A stretch of 64,000 nt of DNA, taken from Azonexus sp. (GTDB lineage: Bacteria > Pseudomonadota > Gammaproteobacteria > Burkholderiales > Rhodocyclaceae). The notes under the pieces were generated by a model that was given only the letters and a program-made list of their open reading frames with translations, had not been told where the DNA came from and made no database searches. The stretch lies in the NCBI RefSeq assembly GCF_023150235.1, contig NZ_JAKLLH010000001.1, forward strand, positions 1 through 64,000. The letters run 5' to 3'. The position numbers were made by a program, and so were the translations under genes. Shown here in pieces: positions 1 to 8,155 of this stretch. Every line of letters begins with the position of its first letter. Positions within the stretch are counted from its first letter, which is position 1.

Positions 1-282
1 GCCGACTACCAGGCCCGTGGCTGGCAGGCCTGGCATCACCACATGGCGCTGGTCATGATTGCCCTGATGTTTCTCGCCAAGGAGCGACTGGCGCATCGCG
101 ACATTAGCGCCAGCATGCTTTCCTGCCACGACCTGATCGATATCCTGCGGCACAAGCTGCCCAGAAAAATCAAAACCGACGACGATATGGCGGAGATGAT
201 CACAGAACGCCATCGACGACGACTTGATGCCATGCAATCCGCTTACGAAAATCAGGCCAAAACCCTCGGGGCATCAAACTGA
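1..282 (+). CDS. IS701-type transposase, C-terminal fragment
   Basis: The reading frame is open at the left window edge and stops with TGA at 280-282, so only the last 93 residues are visible. The segment YQARGWQAWHHHMALVMIA and the following text resemble the C-terminal end of DDE transposases of the IS4/IS701 group, where a WxxWHHHMAL motif is conserved. The catalytic DDE residues would lie outside the window. A group II intron remnant begins about 20 bases downstream, so the element appears to sit in or next to older mobile DNA. Whether the full copy is intact cannot be judged. Confidence 0.75.
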   Translation, partial: ADYQARGWQAWHHHMALVMIALMFLAKERLAHRDISASMLSCHDLIDILRHKLPRKIKTDDDMAEMITERHRRRLDAMQSAYENQAKTLGASN

Positions 283-301
283 TGCCGAATCTGACAAAGT
301 A

Positions 302-759
302 GAACTAGCGTCTTCGGGCGGAAATTTCTTGGCTTCAGTTTCTGGGTGGCGCCGAAAGGCGAGATCAAATGCAAGGTGGCGGCGAAGCCGACGGCGACCT
401 ACAAGCAGCGGATCAGGCAACTGACCCGACGCTCAGGCGGTCGCAGCATGGTGGAGGTCGTCGAAAGGCTGCGCCCCTATGTGCTGGGGTGGAAAGCCTA
501 TTTCCGGTTATCGCAAACGCCCAAGGTCTGGCGCACGCTGGACGAGTGAATGCGACACCGATTGCGGGCGATTCAACTCAAGCACTGGAAGCGCGGGACA
601 ACGATGTATCGGGAATTGAAAGCGCTGGGCGCGTCAGAAACTGTCGCGCGTCGGGTGGCAGGAAATGCCCGTAGCTATTGGCGAAACGCCGACCGGCTAT
701 TGAAAACGGTACTGACCATCGCCTACTTTGATCGACTCAGGGTGCCTCGTCTCTCATGA
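302..759 (+). pseudogene. Group II intron reverse transcriptase/maturase C-terminal remnant with in-frame stop
   Basis: One frame carries FLGFSFWVAPKGEIK, then the maturase-type segment ending LRPYVLGWKAYF, and then HWKRGTTMYRELKALGASE and IAYFDRLRVPRLS. This is the order found at the end of group II intron-encoded proteins (maturase domain X and the GIIM domain). A TGA at 547-549 interrupts the frame exactly where the family normally has tryptophan (LDE-W-MRHRLR), which suggests a TGG to TGA change. The reverse transcriptase domain itself is missing upstream, where IS701-type sequence ends at 282. The gene is therefore both 5'-truncated and nonsense-mutated. Confidence 0.85.
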
Positions 760-770
760 CCTCAACTTCT

Positions 771-847
771 CGAACCGCCCGGTGCGGACCCGCATGCCGG
801 GTGGTGTGGCAGGGGCGCAGCCTATAATGGCTGCCCCCTATGCCGAT
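771..847 (+). ncRNA. Group II intron 3' end, domains V and VI
   Basis: Directly after the maturase remnant comes a hairpin pairing CCCGGTGCG with CGCATGCCGGG around GACC, then GGTGGTGTGGCAGGGG, then a second stem (GCAGCC/GGCTGC, loop TATAAT) closed by GGGG/CCCC and ending CCCCTATGCCGAT. This matches the layout of bacterial intron domains V and VI and a conserved 3' terminus. A related copy at 58594-58670 keeps the first hairpin nearly unchanged, but its second stem has a different paired sequence, which supports a structured RNA. Confidence 0.7.
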
Positions 848-990
848 CTAGAGTCCGGGTGGCTATTTGACCCCCACATTGACGCTCCAAAAAGACAGAA
901 AACCACTCAAATTACGATGCTGTGAACAGCCCCTTGCTGACGCCTTGATCGCAAAACACTATTCCGTCCGTGTAAGGCGATGGTATTCAT

Positions 991-1119
991 GCGTTCGCCC
1001 TGACCCTCTACCGTCTGGGCTTGCGTCTGGGTGAGGGGTTGGCGCTGAAGGTCGGCGATATCAACGCGACGCGCATTCGCGTGCAGGTGCGCGACGCCAA
1101 GGGCAAACGGTCCGAACAC
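991..1119 (+). pseudogene. Tyrosine recombinase/integrase fragment
   Basis: The frame starting at 991 encodes FALTLYRLGLRLGEGLALKVGDI followed by RVQVRDAKGKRS. This resembles the catalytic-domain segment of phage-type integrases that contains the first conserved arginine (GLRxGEaLaLkvgDI). Similarity is lost on both sides, no start codon is evident, and the next real gene begins at 1167. I read it as a remnant about 43 codons long that belongs to the same decayed mobile-DNA block as the IS and intron scraps. The bases 848-990 between it and the intron show nothing recognisable. Confidence 0.6.
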
Positions 1120-1166
1120 CGCTCGCCCAGATGCGTTTTGCCCTGGCTCGTGATACAACCCCGGCG

Positions 1167-2903
1167 ATGAAATCCGCGCTTCTTTCCTTGTGGTTGCCCG
1201 CGTGGCTGCGCTCCTATTCCCGTGCCAACTGGCCGACCGATCTCAGCGCCGGGCTGATGGTTGCCATTCTGGTGATTCCGCAAAGCCTGGCCTATGCCTT
1301 GCTGGCCGGTTTGCCGCCGCAGTACGGCCTCTACGTCAGCATCTTTCCGGTGCTGGCTTATGCCTGGTTCGGCAGCAGCCGGGTGCAGGCGGTGGGGCCG
1401 GTGGCGATTACCGCGATCATGACCTATGCCGTGCTGGCGCCGCTGGCGGTGCCGGGTTCTGCCGCTTATCTGGCGCTGGCGGCGGCTTTGTCGCTGCTCT
1501 CGGGGGCGCTGGTGCTGGCCTGCGGCTTGCTACGCCTGGGCTTTTTGTCGCAATTGCTGAGCCGGCCGGTGGCCAGCGGCTTCATTTCCGGCTCGGCGGT
1601 GCTGATCGTGCTCAGCCAGTGCAAGCATCTGCTTGGCGTGCCGGTGGCCGGCCACGGCGTGGTCGAGCAATTGCCGGCGCTCGTCGGCGCCTTGCCGGCG
1701 ACCAATCCGGTGACCCTGGCGATTGGCGGCGGCAGCTTGCTGCTGCTCGCGCTGGCCCGCCGCTACCTGGGCGGTGGCTTGCGTCGGCTGGGGCTGGCGG
1801 CGGCGCACGCCGATTTCGCGGTGCGTCTGCTGCCCTTGCTGGCGCTGTTGCTGGCGACGCTGGCGGTGGTGCAGGGCGGGCTCGATGCGCGCTACGGCGT
1901 TGCCGTCGTCGGCCAGATCGTGCCCGGCCTGCCGCCGCTGGACTGGACCCCGCCCGACTGGGGCATCCTGCGCCTGCTTTTTGTGCCGGCGTGCACCATG
2001 ACCCTGGTCGGGATGGTGCAGAACCTGTCGATGGCGCAGGCGCTGGCGGTCAAGCGCGGCGAGCGGATCGACGCCAACGCCGAGTTGCGCGGCCTCGGCA
2101 TCGCCAATCTGGTGGCCGGGGTCTATGGCGGGATGCCGGTCGGCGGCGGTGTGTCGCGCTCGGCGGTGAATGTCGCCGCCGGGGCACAGACCCAGCTGGC
2201 CAGTATCGTCACTGCGCTGAGCACCATCCTGCTGGTGCTGTGGGCCGCGCCCTGGCTGGTGCGCCTGCCGCTGGCGGTGCTGGCGGCGAGCATCGTGCTC
2301 GCTGCCTGGTCGATGATCGACCTCGCCGCGCTGCGCCAGGCCTGGGCCTACGACCGTGCCGACGCCTGCGCCTGGCTGGGCACCGCCCTGGGCGTGATCT
2401 GCCTCGGCGTCGATGTCGGCATCGGCCTCGGCGTGCTGTTCTCGCTGGCGACCTTGCTCTTCCACGCCAGCCAGCCGCATATCGCGGTGGTCGGGCGGCT
2501 GCCGGGCAGCGAACATTTCCGCAACGTCGACCGCCACCAGGTCGAGACCCTGCCCGGCGTGCTTTTTTTGCGGATCGACGAAAGCCTGTTCTTCGGCAAT
2601 CTGGCGGCAATCGAGACGCGAATCCGCCAGAAACTGGCGGCGCAGCCGGATTGCCGGGAACTGGTGCTGGTGATGAGCGCGGTCAACCGCATGGACGCGA
2701 CCGCAGTCGAAACCCTGGCCGAGTTCAACCGCGAGTTGCAGGCCGGCGGCGTGCGCCTGCACCTGGCCGAGGTCAAGGGGCCGGTGCAGGATCGGCTGCA
2801 GGGCACCGAACTGTGGCAAACCCTGTCCGGGCAGGTTTTTCTCTCGGCCAGCGCCGCCTTCGATGCGCTCGGTGCCACACACCGAATGAAAGGCGGCCAG
2901 TGA
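1167..2903 (+). CDS. SulP-family anion transporter with STAS domain
   Basis: The 578-residue protein has the SulP layout: a hydrophobic core of about 10-12 membrane segments (roughly residues 20-420) and a C-terminal cytoplasmic STAS domain (about 440-560, with GVLFLRIDESLFFGN and VNRMDATAVETL). The N-terminal signature IPQSLAYALLAGLPPQYGLY is clear. The family exchanges or imports sulfate, bicarbonate or dicarboxylates in the inner membrane; the substrate cannot be told here. An upstream in-frame ATG at 1131 would add 12 residues inside integrase debris, so 1167 (MKSALLSL) is preferred. It is the first intact gene after the mobile-DNA remnants. Confidence 0.9.
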   Translation: MKSALLSLWLPAWLRSYSRANWPTDLSAGLMVAILVIPQSLAYALLAGLPPQYGLYVSIFPVLAYAWFGSSRVQAVGPVAITAIMTYAVLAPLAVPGSAAYLALAAALSLLSGALVLACGLLRLGFLSQLLSRPVASGFISGSAVLIVLSQCKHLLGVPVAGHGVVEQLPALVGALPATNPVTLAIGGGSLLLLALARRYLGGGLRRLGLAAAHADFAVRLLPLLALLLATLAVVQGGLDARYGVAVVGQIVPGLPPLDWTPPDWGILRLLFVPACTMTLVGMVQNLSMAQALAVKRGERIDANAELRGLGIANLVAGVYGGMPVGGGVSRSAVNVAAGAQTQLASIVTALSTILLVLWAAPWLVRLPLAVLAASIVLAAWSMIDLAALRQAWAYDRADACAWLGTALGVICLGVDVGIGLGVLFSLATLLFHASQPHIAVVGRLPGSEHFRNVDRHQVETLPGVLFLRIDESLFFGNLAAIETRIRQKLAAQPDCRELVLVMSAVNRMDATAVETLAEFNRELQAGGVRLHLAEVKGPVQDRLQGTELWQTLSGQVFLSASAAFDALGATHRMKGGQ

Positions 2904-2997
2904 CCATCGGGCATGAAGGCTTGCTCATCGCTCCGGGTTTGGCCCTTGCTCCACAATCGGTGATACTCCGCGCTTTTCTCCTTCTTCTCGATCAGCC

Positions 2998-3237
2998 ATG
3001 TCTCCATCCACTGCCAAATCGCCGATTGCCAAGCCGCGCCTGGTTCGTTGCCCGCAATGCGGCGAACAAGCCCCGTGGGCGCCGGAAAATTCTTTTCGTC
3101 CGTTCTGCTCCGAACGCTGCCAGCAGATCGATCTCGGTTGCTGGGCCAGCGACGGCTACCGGATCACCGGTCAGCTCAGCGACGACGAGGCGGGTACGCC
3201 CGGTCTCGATTTTCCCGATACGCCGCCGGGGCGTTGA
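2998..3237 (+). CDS. yacG: DNA gyrase inhibitor YacG
   Basis: This is a 79-residue zinc-binding protein. It shows the diagnostic Cys4 arrangement: RCPQCGE (CxxC) followed by [17 protein letters not shown] (CxxxC), then an acidic tail. YacG binds the GyrB C-terminal region and blocks DNA binding by gyrase in Escherichia coli. The length and motif spacing are normal. Here it stands alone between the SulP gene and rnpB, with a GGTCGACC palindrome 28 bases after its stop. No coaE or zapD neighbour is present in the window. Confidence 0.93.
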   Translation: MSPSTAKSPIAKPRLVRCPQCGEQAPWAPENSFRPFCSERCQQIDLGCWASDGYRITGQLSDDEAGTPGLDFPDTPPGR

Positions 3238-3265
3238 GGGTTTTTGCCGGTTTTTTGCCGGCTGC

Positions 3266-3279
3266 CACGGTCGACCGTG
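3266..3279. repeat. ACGGTCGACCGT palindrome, short copy
   Basis: Perfect 14-bp inverted repeat CACGGTCGACCGTG centred at 3272/3273. It lies in the gap between the yacG stop and the rnpB promoter. The outer flanks (ttttttgccgg on the left, cgccgaaaaa on the right) are only roughly complementary, so this is one of the shorter members of the family described under findings. Confidence 0.8.
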
Positions 3280-3314
3280 AATTCGCCGAAAAAGCGGCCG
3301 CTTGCCGATTTAGT

Positions 3315-3343
3315 TTTCCCGCGGCCGGCCGGCAACGTATAAT
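3315..3343 (+). promoter_or_regulatory. Candidate promoter of rnpB
   Basis: A perfect TATAAT lies at 3338-3343, about 8 bases before the predicted 5' end of RNase P RNA near 3352. The hexamer 17 bases upstream (TTTCCC, 3315-3320) is a poor -35 box. The assignment rests on the -10 match and its position relative to a structural RNA. Confidence 0.6.
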
Positions 3344-3351
3344 CCGCGCCG

Positions 3352-3782
3352 GAAAGTCGGCCGGGCAATCGCTGGATACGCAAGTATCGGGAGGAAAGTC
3401 CGGGCTCCATTGGGCAGGATGCCAGCTAACGGCTGGGCGCTATACGCCGCAAGGCCAAGGCGACGGAAAGTGCAACAGAGAGTAGACCGCCGATGGCTTC
3501 CCGAAGTCCGCTTCGGGTTGATCAGGCAAGGGTGAAACGGTGGCCCCGTGCAGGCGGGGACTGGTTGGCGCAAGCCGGCCCGAGGTAAGAGCTCACCGCG
3601 GACGTGGTAACACGGACGGCATGGTAAACCCCATCCGGAGCAAGACCAAATAGGGAAGCATCAGGCGTGGCCCGCGCTGCTTCCGGGTAGGTTGCTTGAG
3701 CCCGTCGGCGACGGCGGGCCTAGAGGAATGATTGCCGCGCACCGCAAGGTGCGCACAGAACCCGGCTTACAGGCCGGCTTTC
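3352..3782 (+). ncRNA. rnpB: RNase P RNA (class A)
   Basis: This is the catalytic RNA that matures tRNA 5' ends. The 5' stem GAAAGTCGGCC pairs with GGCCGGCTTTC at the 3' end, closing P1. Diagnostic universal blocks are present in order: GAGGAAAGTCCGGGCTCC near 3390, the CAACAGAGAGTAGACCGCC stretch near 3472, GGTAAGAGCTCACCG near 3584, and the 3' block AGAGGAATGATTGCCG followed by ACAGAACCCGGCTTA. The length of about 430 nt is typical of proteobacterial type A RNA. It converges on the MCP gene, which ends at 3807. Exact ends are approximate to a few bases. Confidence 0.95.
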
Positions 3783-3806
3783 CATTTTCCCCGCGCCTCC
3801 GGGCGC

Positions 3807-5036
3807 TCAGAACAATTCGACGGCATCGGCGGCGTGGCTCTGGTTCTTGTTGACCGAGCCGACCGCGTTCTGGCGGGCGTGCGATTCGGCCAGCAGCTCT
3901 TGCAGCTTCTGGCTGCGCGTGCGGAAGCGGCGCAGGCCGTCGCTTTCGCGCTGGTCGTTGTAGAGGTCGAGGAAGCCCTGGAGAAATTCGCCGGCGTTCT
4001 CGGTCTTGCGGCCGATGCGGTCCATCATCTGGGTGACCACGTCTTCGAACTGCATGGCCAGCACGCCTTCCTGCGTCAGTTGCTGGATCTTCTCGGTGAT
4101 CTCGGTGACGTTGCGCGACTGCTCGCGGGCGGTTGCCGTCAGCCCCTGCATTTCCTGGCCGAGGCTGTCCAGGGTGGCGCGCGAGCGGTCGGCGATGCTC
4201 ATGTCCATGTTCGAGGCCTGCTCGACGCGGACGCTGGTTTCTTCCAGCGAGCGCAGGATGCCGTCGAGAATCTGCCGGACTTCGGCGTTGACCGTGCCGG
4301 TGTGGGCCGCCAGCTTGCGTACTTCGTCGGCGACCACGGCGAAGCCGCGCCCGGCTTCGCCAGCGCGGGCGGCTTCGATCGCCGCGTTGAGCGCCAGCAG
4401 GTCGGTCTGCTTGGTGATGTCGCTGATATCGTTGAGCGCGCTGGTGATCTGGTGCACCTGCGTGCTCATGCTGCTGAAGCTGCTGGCGACACACTGGCTC
4501 GATTCGCGGACTTCGCGCATCTTGCCGACGAATTCCTGGATCAGGTTGTTGGTTTCGTCGAAGAAGCGCTGCAGGCCGGCCTGACCGGCCTGGCCTTCCT
4601 TGCCGCCTTCGCTGCTGCCGGTCATCGCCAGCAATTCGTCGATCAGCGCCTTGAGCATCTGGCGCTGGCCCGAGGATTCGGATTCCAGCCCGGTCAAACT
4701 ACCGTAGAGCTTGCCGGTCGATTCGCGGATCACGTTCTGTGCCGCGCTCATTTCGTGGCCGAGGCCGGAAAATTGCTCGCCGGCAAAATCCATGGCCTGA
4801 CTGGAAAGCGTCTGGTACTCCCCCATGGCCTGGGTCAGCTCCTGCATGTAGGCCTTTTGGCGGGCCTTCCAGCGCGATCTTTCGCGCTGGCCGAAAGCGA
4901 CGGCGCAGAGCAGGGGAACAACCGGCAGGAGCAGGAAGTGCGGCGAAAGCCCGGTGGAGAAAAAGGCTGCCAGCAGCCAGGCGCAGCTCACGGCGGCAAT
5001 GGCCAGCCAGATCAGGAGGTCGTCGAGGCGTTTCAT
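3807..5036 (-). CDS. Methyl-accepting chemotaxis protein, short, no sensor domain
   Basis: The 409-residue protein has two hydrophobic segments close together at the N-terminus (about 8-27 and 33-48) with almost no periplasmic loop, then a long helical cytoplasmic part. The conserved signalling tip, including [20 protein letters not shown] and [15 protein letters not shown], lies near residues 205-243. This is the region that contacts CheA and CheW. With no periplasmic or PAS domain, the stimulus is probably membrane or cytoplasmic. It is transcribed toward rnpB. No CheA or CheW gene is in the window, so it is an orphan receptor. Confidence 0.9.
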   Translation of the reverse strand: MKRLDDLLIWLAIAAVSCAWLLAAFFSTGLSPHFLLLPVVPLLCAVAFGQRERSRWKARQKAYMQELTQAMGEYQTLSSQAMDFAGEQFSGLGHEMSAAQNVIRESTGKLYGSLTGLESESSGQRQMLKALIDELLAMTGSSEGGKEGQAGQAGLQRFFDETNNLIQEFVGKMREVRESSQCVASSFSSMSTQVHQITSALNDISDITKQTDLLALNAAIEAARAGEAGRGFAVVADEVRKLAAHTGTVNAEVRQILDGILRSLEETSVRVEQASNMDMSIADRSRATLDSLGQEMQGLTATAREQSRNVTEITEKIQQLTQEGVLAMQFEDVVTQMMDRIGRKTENAGEFLQGFLDLYNDQRESDGLRRFRTRSQKLQELLAESHARQNAVGSVNKNQSHAADAVELF

Positions 5037-5183
5037 GCCGGGAATGGTGAGGAGAGTCAGTGGAAAGGAAGATGGGGCGGGGCATTGTAGCGCATGGGCA
5101 TGGGGAAGCGATCCATTTGCCCTGGCATTTGTTGGCCGGCCGTATATTTGCCGGCCACCTGAGCGAGGGGCTGTCCCCGCCGT

Positions 5184-5189
5184 TAAAAT
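5184..5189 (+). promoter_or_regulatory. Candidate -10 element giving a leaderless transcript
   Basis: TAAAAT lies 6 bases before the ATG at 5196, so transcription would start at or next to the start codon. No convincing -35 box or Shine-Dalgarno sequence is visible. The same arrangement occurs before ygiQ (34484) and ispD (39482). Confidence 0.4.
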
Positions 5190-5195
5190 GCCGGG

Positions 5196-6377
5196 ATGAA
5201 CGAGACGACGAGAATTTCATCGCCACTTGCGCCAGCATCCGTCGCGGAAGTGCAGGTTTGGCCGTTTGAAGACGGGCAGCTTCAGGCCCGCTGGCGTTCC
5301 GAGGCCGGCTTGCCAATGCCGATGGGGTTGCGCGTGGTCGATGACCAGCTTGCGGCCGATGCCGCCTGGCGCCTGCTGGCAGGAGGGGAGTGCCTGCTTT
5401 GGCGTGGGGACTGGGTCAATGGCCGACATTTGCTGCAAGCGCTGGCGCGCCGTGCCGAACGCCGGATCAACCGGCCGGGCAAGGCACCGGCAACGCCTGC
5501 CGCGGCCTTTGCTGCGCACCGTGCGCGCCAGGGGGAACGGGCCGGCGTGCTCGCTCGCCTGCTGGTCGAGGTTGGTCCCGATTACCGGGTGCCGCTGCGG
5601 CGTGCGCAGAGCGTTGCCGAGCCTTGCCGGGAAGTCTGGGGCGAGCCGGACGGCAGTGCTTCGCTGGTTTCGCTACGCGAGTTGCTGGCCCTGGTCAGCG
5701 CGCACGAATGGCGCAAGAAGGGGGTTTTCGTCCCGGCTGCTGGCGGTCGCATCCATCCGCATTACGGTGTTTTTTCGCCGCTGCGCGGCGAGTATGTGGA
5801 TCTGGTCGCCCAGGCGCCGCTGCCAGTGGCGGCGGCCAACTGCCTGGCTTTCGATATCGGTACCGGGTCCGGTGTCCTGGCGGCGGTCCTGGCGCAGCGC
5901 GGCGTCGCCCGCATTGTCGCCACCGACATGGCGCCGCGAGCCTTGGCCTGCGCCGGTGACAATTTTGCCCGCCTCGGCCAGACGGTGCGGATCGAACTCC
6001 GCCAGGCCGACCTTTTCCCCGCCGGCGAAGCCGACTTGGTCGTCTGCAATCCGCCCTGGCTGCCGGCCGAGCCGACTTCGCCGGTCGAATACGCGGTCTA
6101 TGACCCGGATTCGCGGATGTTGCGCGGCTTCCTTGGCAGGCTGGCGGCACATCTGCGCCCCGGCGGCGAGGGCTGGCTGATTCTTTCCGATATTGCCGAA
6201 CGCCTGGAACTGCGCTCACGCGAGCAATTGTCTGCCTGGATCGCCGACGCCGGCCTCTGCATTGCCGGGCGTCTCGATACCCGGCCACAGCATTCCAAAT
6301 CCCGCGATACGCGGGATCCGCTGCATGCGGCCCGGGCCGGCGAGTTGACTTCCCTCTGGCGCCTGCGGCGGCTTTGA
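5196..6377 (+). CDS. Class I SAM-dependent methyltransferase (HemK/RlmG-like)
   Basis: This is a 393-residue protein. The C-terminal half is a Rossmann-type methyltransferase: [19 protein letters not shown] is motif I, and [11 protein letters not shown] is the NPPW motif typical of enzymes that methylate glutamine amide or nucleobase nitrogens (PrmC/HemK, RsmC/RlmG). The N-terminal 190 residues have no motif I know and may recognise the target, as in two-domain RlmG/RsmC proteins. The substrate is unknown. The gene is transcribed alone and ends about 200 bases before a GGTCGACC palindrome. Confidence 0.8.
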   Translation: MNETTRISSPLAPASVAEVQVWPFEDGQLQARWRSEAGLPMPMGLRVVDDQLAADAAWRLLAGGECLLWRGDWVNGRHLLQALARRAERRINRPGKAPATPAAAFAAHRARQGERAGVLARLLVEVGPDYRVPLRRAQSVAEPCREVWGEPDGSASLVSLRELLALVSAHEWRKKGVFVPAAGGRIHPHYGVFSPLRGEYVDLVAQAPLPVAAANCLAFDIGTGSGVLAAVLAQRGVARIVATDMAPRALACAGDNFARLGQTVRIELRQADLFPAGEADLVVCNPPWLPAEPTSPVEYAVYDPDSRMLRGFLGRLAAHLRPGGEGWLILSDIAERLELRSREQLSAWIADAGLCIAGRLDTRPQHSKSRDTRDPLHAARAGELTSLWRLRRL

Positions 6378-6578
6378 CCCCGGATACTTCGGTTCAGACG
6401 CGGATTTTGCTGATGAACGCCTTTATCCAGGGGTTTGCGAAGTACCTGCCGGGTGAGTGCCCGCATACGCCGAATAAGCCAAAAAATTTCCGCCATCGGT
6501 GACGGGCCTGCGCCATCTGCGTTAAAAGCCGCTTTTTCAGGCTTGAATCCCCCGGTCCGGTGGCGTTTTTTGCCCTAA

Positions 6579-6596
6579 TTCACGGTCGACCGTGAA
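6579..6596. repeat. ACGGTCGACCGT palindrome, 18 bp
   Basis: Perfect 18-bp inverted repeat TTCACGGTCGACCGTGAA centred at 6587/6588. It lies between the convergent ends of the methyltransferase (6377) and the gene ending at 6614, 17 bases from the latter's stop. Runs of T on the left (with GCC) and A on the right (followed by CGGC) extend the inverted pattern imperfectly. Confidence 0.85.
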
Positions 6597-6613
6597 AAAA
6601 CGGCTTTTTCCTC

Positions 6614-7978
6614 TCAGGCATCGGGTCGCTGTCCGGCGAGCCAGGCTTGCAGCGATTCGCGGCGCGAGAGCGAAATCCGGGCGCAGGCCTCGCCGATGCA
6701 ATGGACGACGGGGCGGGGCAGGGACACGAGGAAATCCTGTGGCGTCAAGGTGCCGGCGAACAGGGCTCGGGCGGCGACGAGTCCCCGGTGGGTGGCCGCG
6801 TCGCCGAGCGCGGCATAGACGTAGGCGCTAAGTGGCGATGCGTTGAGGTCGTTGCGCGATTCGCGGGCGCGGCCGTGGCGCAGGACGTGCAGCAGGTCGG
6901 GATCGTGATCGGCGACGGGGACTTGGCCGGGCAACAGGTCTTCGGCGCGTTGTGGGCGCTCTTCGTCACCACGCAGGTCGCCGAGCAACATCGAGATCGG
7001 GCAGTCGCCGCCGGTGAGTTGCGCGAAAGCCTCGACGATGCCGATGGCCAGTAGTTTGCAGCCAAGGTAGGCGCAGGAAAATTCGAGGTTGCGCCCGGCC
7101 ACGACAAGCAGGTGGCGATAGTCTTCCGCTTCGGGGCAATGGCCGTGGCGATGAAAGATATGCGCCGGCTCAAGCTGGCGGAGAAATGCCTCCATGCGCG
7201 CCATGGCTAGCCGGTAATCGCGGATCGAATAGGCGCCGGCATCGACCAGGGGAGCATTCGACTCCTCGATCAGCAGCCAGGTGTTGGCAAGAAAGCGGGC
7301 CGGGTCGGCTTCGGCAAAGCCGGCAACGTCGCGGTTGGCGAGCGCAATGGCGTCGGCAAGCATTTGCTCCAGTTCTTCGTCGTCCGCCCCGCAAGCAAAA
7401 ATTCGATTGGCCTGGGCGAGGCGTTGCCGTAGTTGCTGCGGCAAATCGCGACCCTCGGCATCCGGGCCGCGAAACGGGATCGTTGCCTCGATACAGGCGA
7501 CGATGGCCAGCAAATCGTGCGCTGCCAGGTGTTCGTGCAAAAGGCGGACCGCCGCCACGGCACTGAGGAATTCGTTCTGGCCGGCATAGGGTGAGAGCGT
7601 TTGTCCGCCGGAAAAACCGAAAACCTCGGCACAGAGCCGCAGCGGCCAGTCCTTGCGGGCAATCAGGCGCAGGCTGAGCTGCTTGTCGTGGCAACGGGCA
7701 ACGCGCCTGAGCGGCTCCTCGAGCGCTACCGGAAAGCCCCCGTCGAGCTGGTAATAGACCAGGTCGTGAAAGAGCGTGGCCAGGGTTTGCCGGGCATTCA
7801 TGCCCGGTACCATGGCGAAGAGGTGGCGCGAGCAGTGATAGACACGGTGGCGATGATCCATCGAGCGCTGGACGAGCATGGCCAGTTGTTCGCAGCGCGG
7901 CATCGCGACCGTCGCACCCAGTTGGCGAAAGGCCTGATCGAACAGAAGGATCAGGCGATTGATGGCGGCAATCGACAT
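6614..7978 (-). CDS. Uncharacterised protein with an HD-like N-terminal region
   Basis: I do not recognise this 454-residue protein. Near the N-terminus it has MDHRHRVYHCSRHLF and, about 25 residues later, ATLFHDLVYYQLDGG. This pattern of spaced histidines and an HD pair is reminiscent of metal-dependent HD-domain phosphohydrolases. No membrane segment or signal peptide is visible, so it is probably cytosolic. The remaining 350 residues are helical and rich in Ala, Leu and Arg, with no known motif. It is a single gene, ending beside a palindrome at 6579 and starting 177 bases from the patZ end. Function unknown. Confidence 0.7.
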   Translation of the reverse strand: MSIAAINRLILLFDQAFRQLGATVAMPRCEQLAMLVQRSMDHRHRVYHCSRHLFAMVPGMNARQTLATLFHDLVYYQLDGGFPVALEEPLRRVARCHDKQLSLRLIARKDWPLRLCAEVFGFSGGQTLSPYAGQNEFLSAVAAVRLLHEHLAAHDLLAIVACIEATIPFRGPDAEGRDLPQQLRQRLAQANRIFACGADDEELEQMLADAIALANRDVAGFAEADPARFLANTWLLIEESNAPLVDAGAYSIRDYRLAMARMEAFLRQLEPAHIFHRHGHCPEAEDYRHLLVVAGRNLEFSCAYLGCKLLAIGIVEAFAQLTGGDCPISMLLGDLRGDEERPQRAEDLLPGQVPVADHDPDLLHVLRHGRARESRNDLNASPLSAYVYAALGDAATHRGLVAARALFAGTLTPQDFLVSLPRPVVHCIGEACARISLSRRESLQAWLAGQRPDA

Positions 7979-8033
7979 GCTCCGGCCTCCGGTAAAAAGG
8001 GCAAGGGTGCCTGCATTTTGCCTCTGGAAAAGG

Positions 8034-8060
8034 AAAAAGAGGCGTTGCCGCCTCTTTTTT
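8034..8060 (-). terminator. Bidirectional-looking intrinsic terminator after patZ
   Basis: The stem GAGGCG/CGCCTC (loop TTGC) is flanked by AAAAA on the left and TTTTTT on the right, so both strands read as hairpin plus U-run. It lies about 95 bases downstream of the patZ stop at 8156 and can end that leftward transcript. No rightward gene ends here. Confidence 0.8.
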
Positions 8061-8155
8061 ACCTTCCTTTGTGTCCGCGCTCACGGCCGAAAAACCGGCA
8101 CCGGGCGACGGAGTGGCCACCGTCCGGTATTTCCAGCCGGGGATCCGGTGTCGGA

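Noticed and set aside
1190-3280. Very long reading frames on alternative frames, including 7601-9883 plus and 24093-26987 minus
   Set aside because: They overlie clearly real genes (sulP, patZ, the solute-binding protein) with proper domains; their translations are low-complexity Arg/Gly/Ala-rich, as expected for shadows in high-GC DNA.
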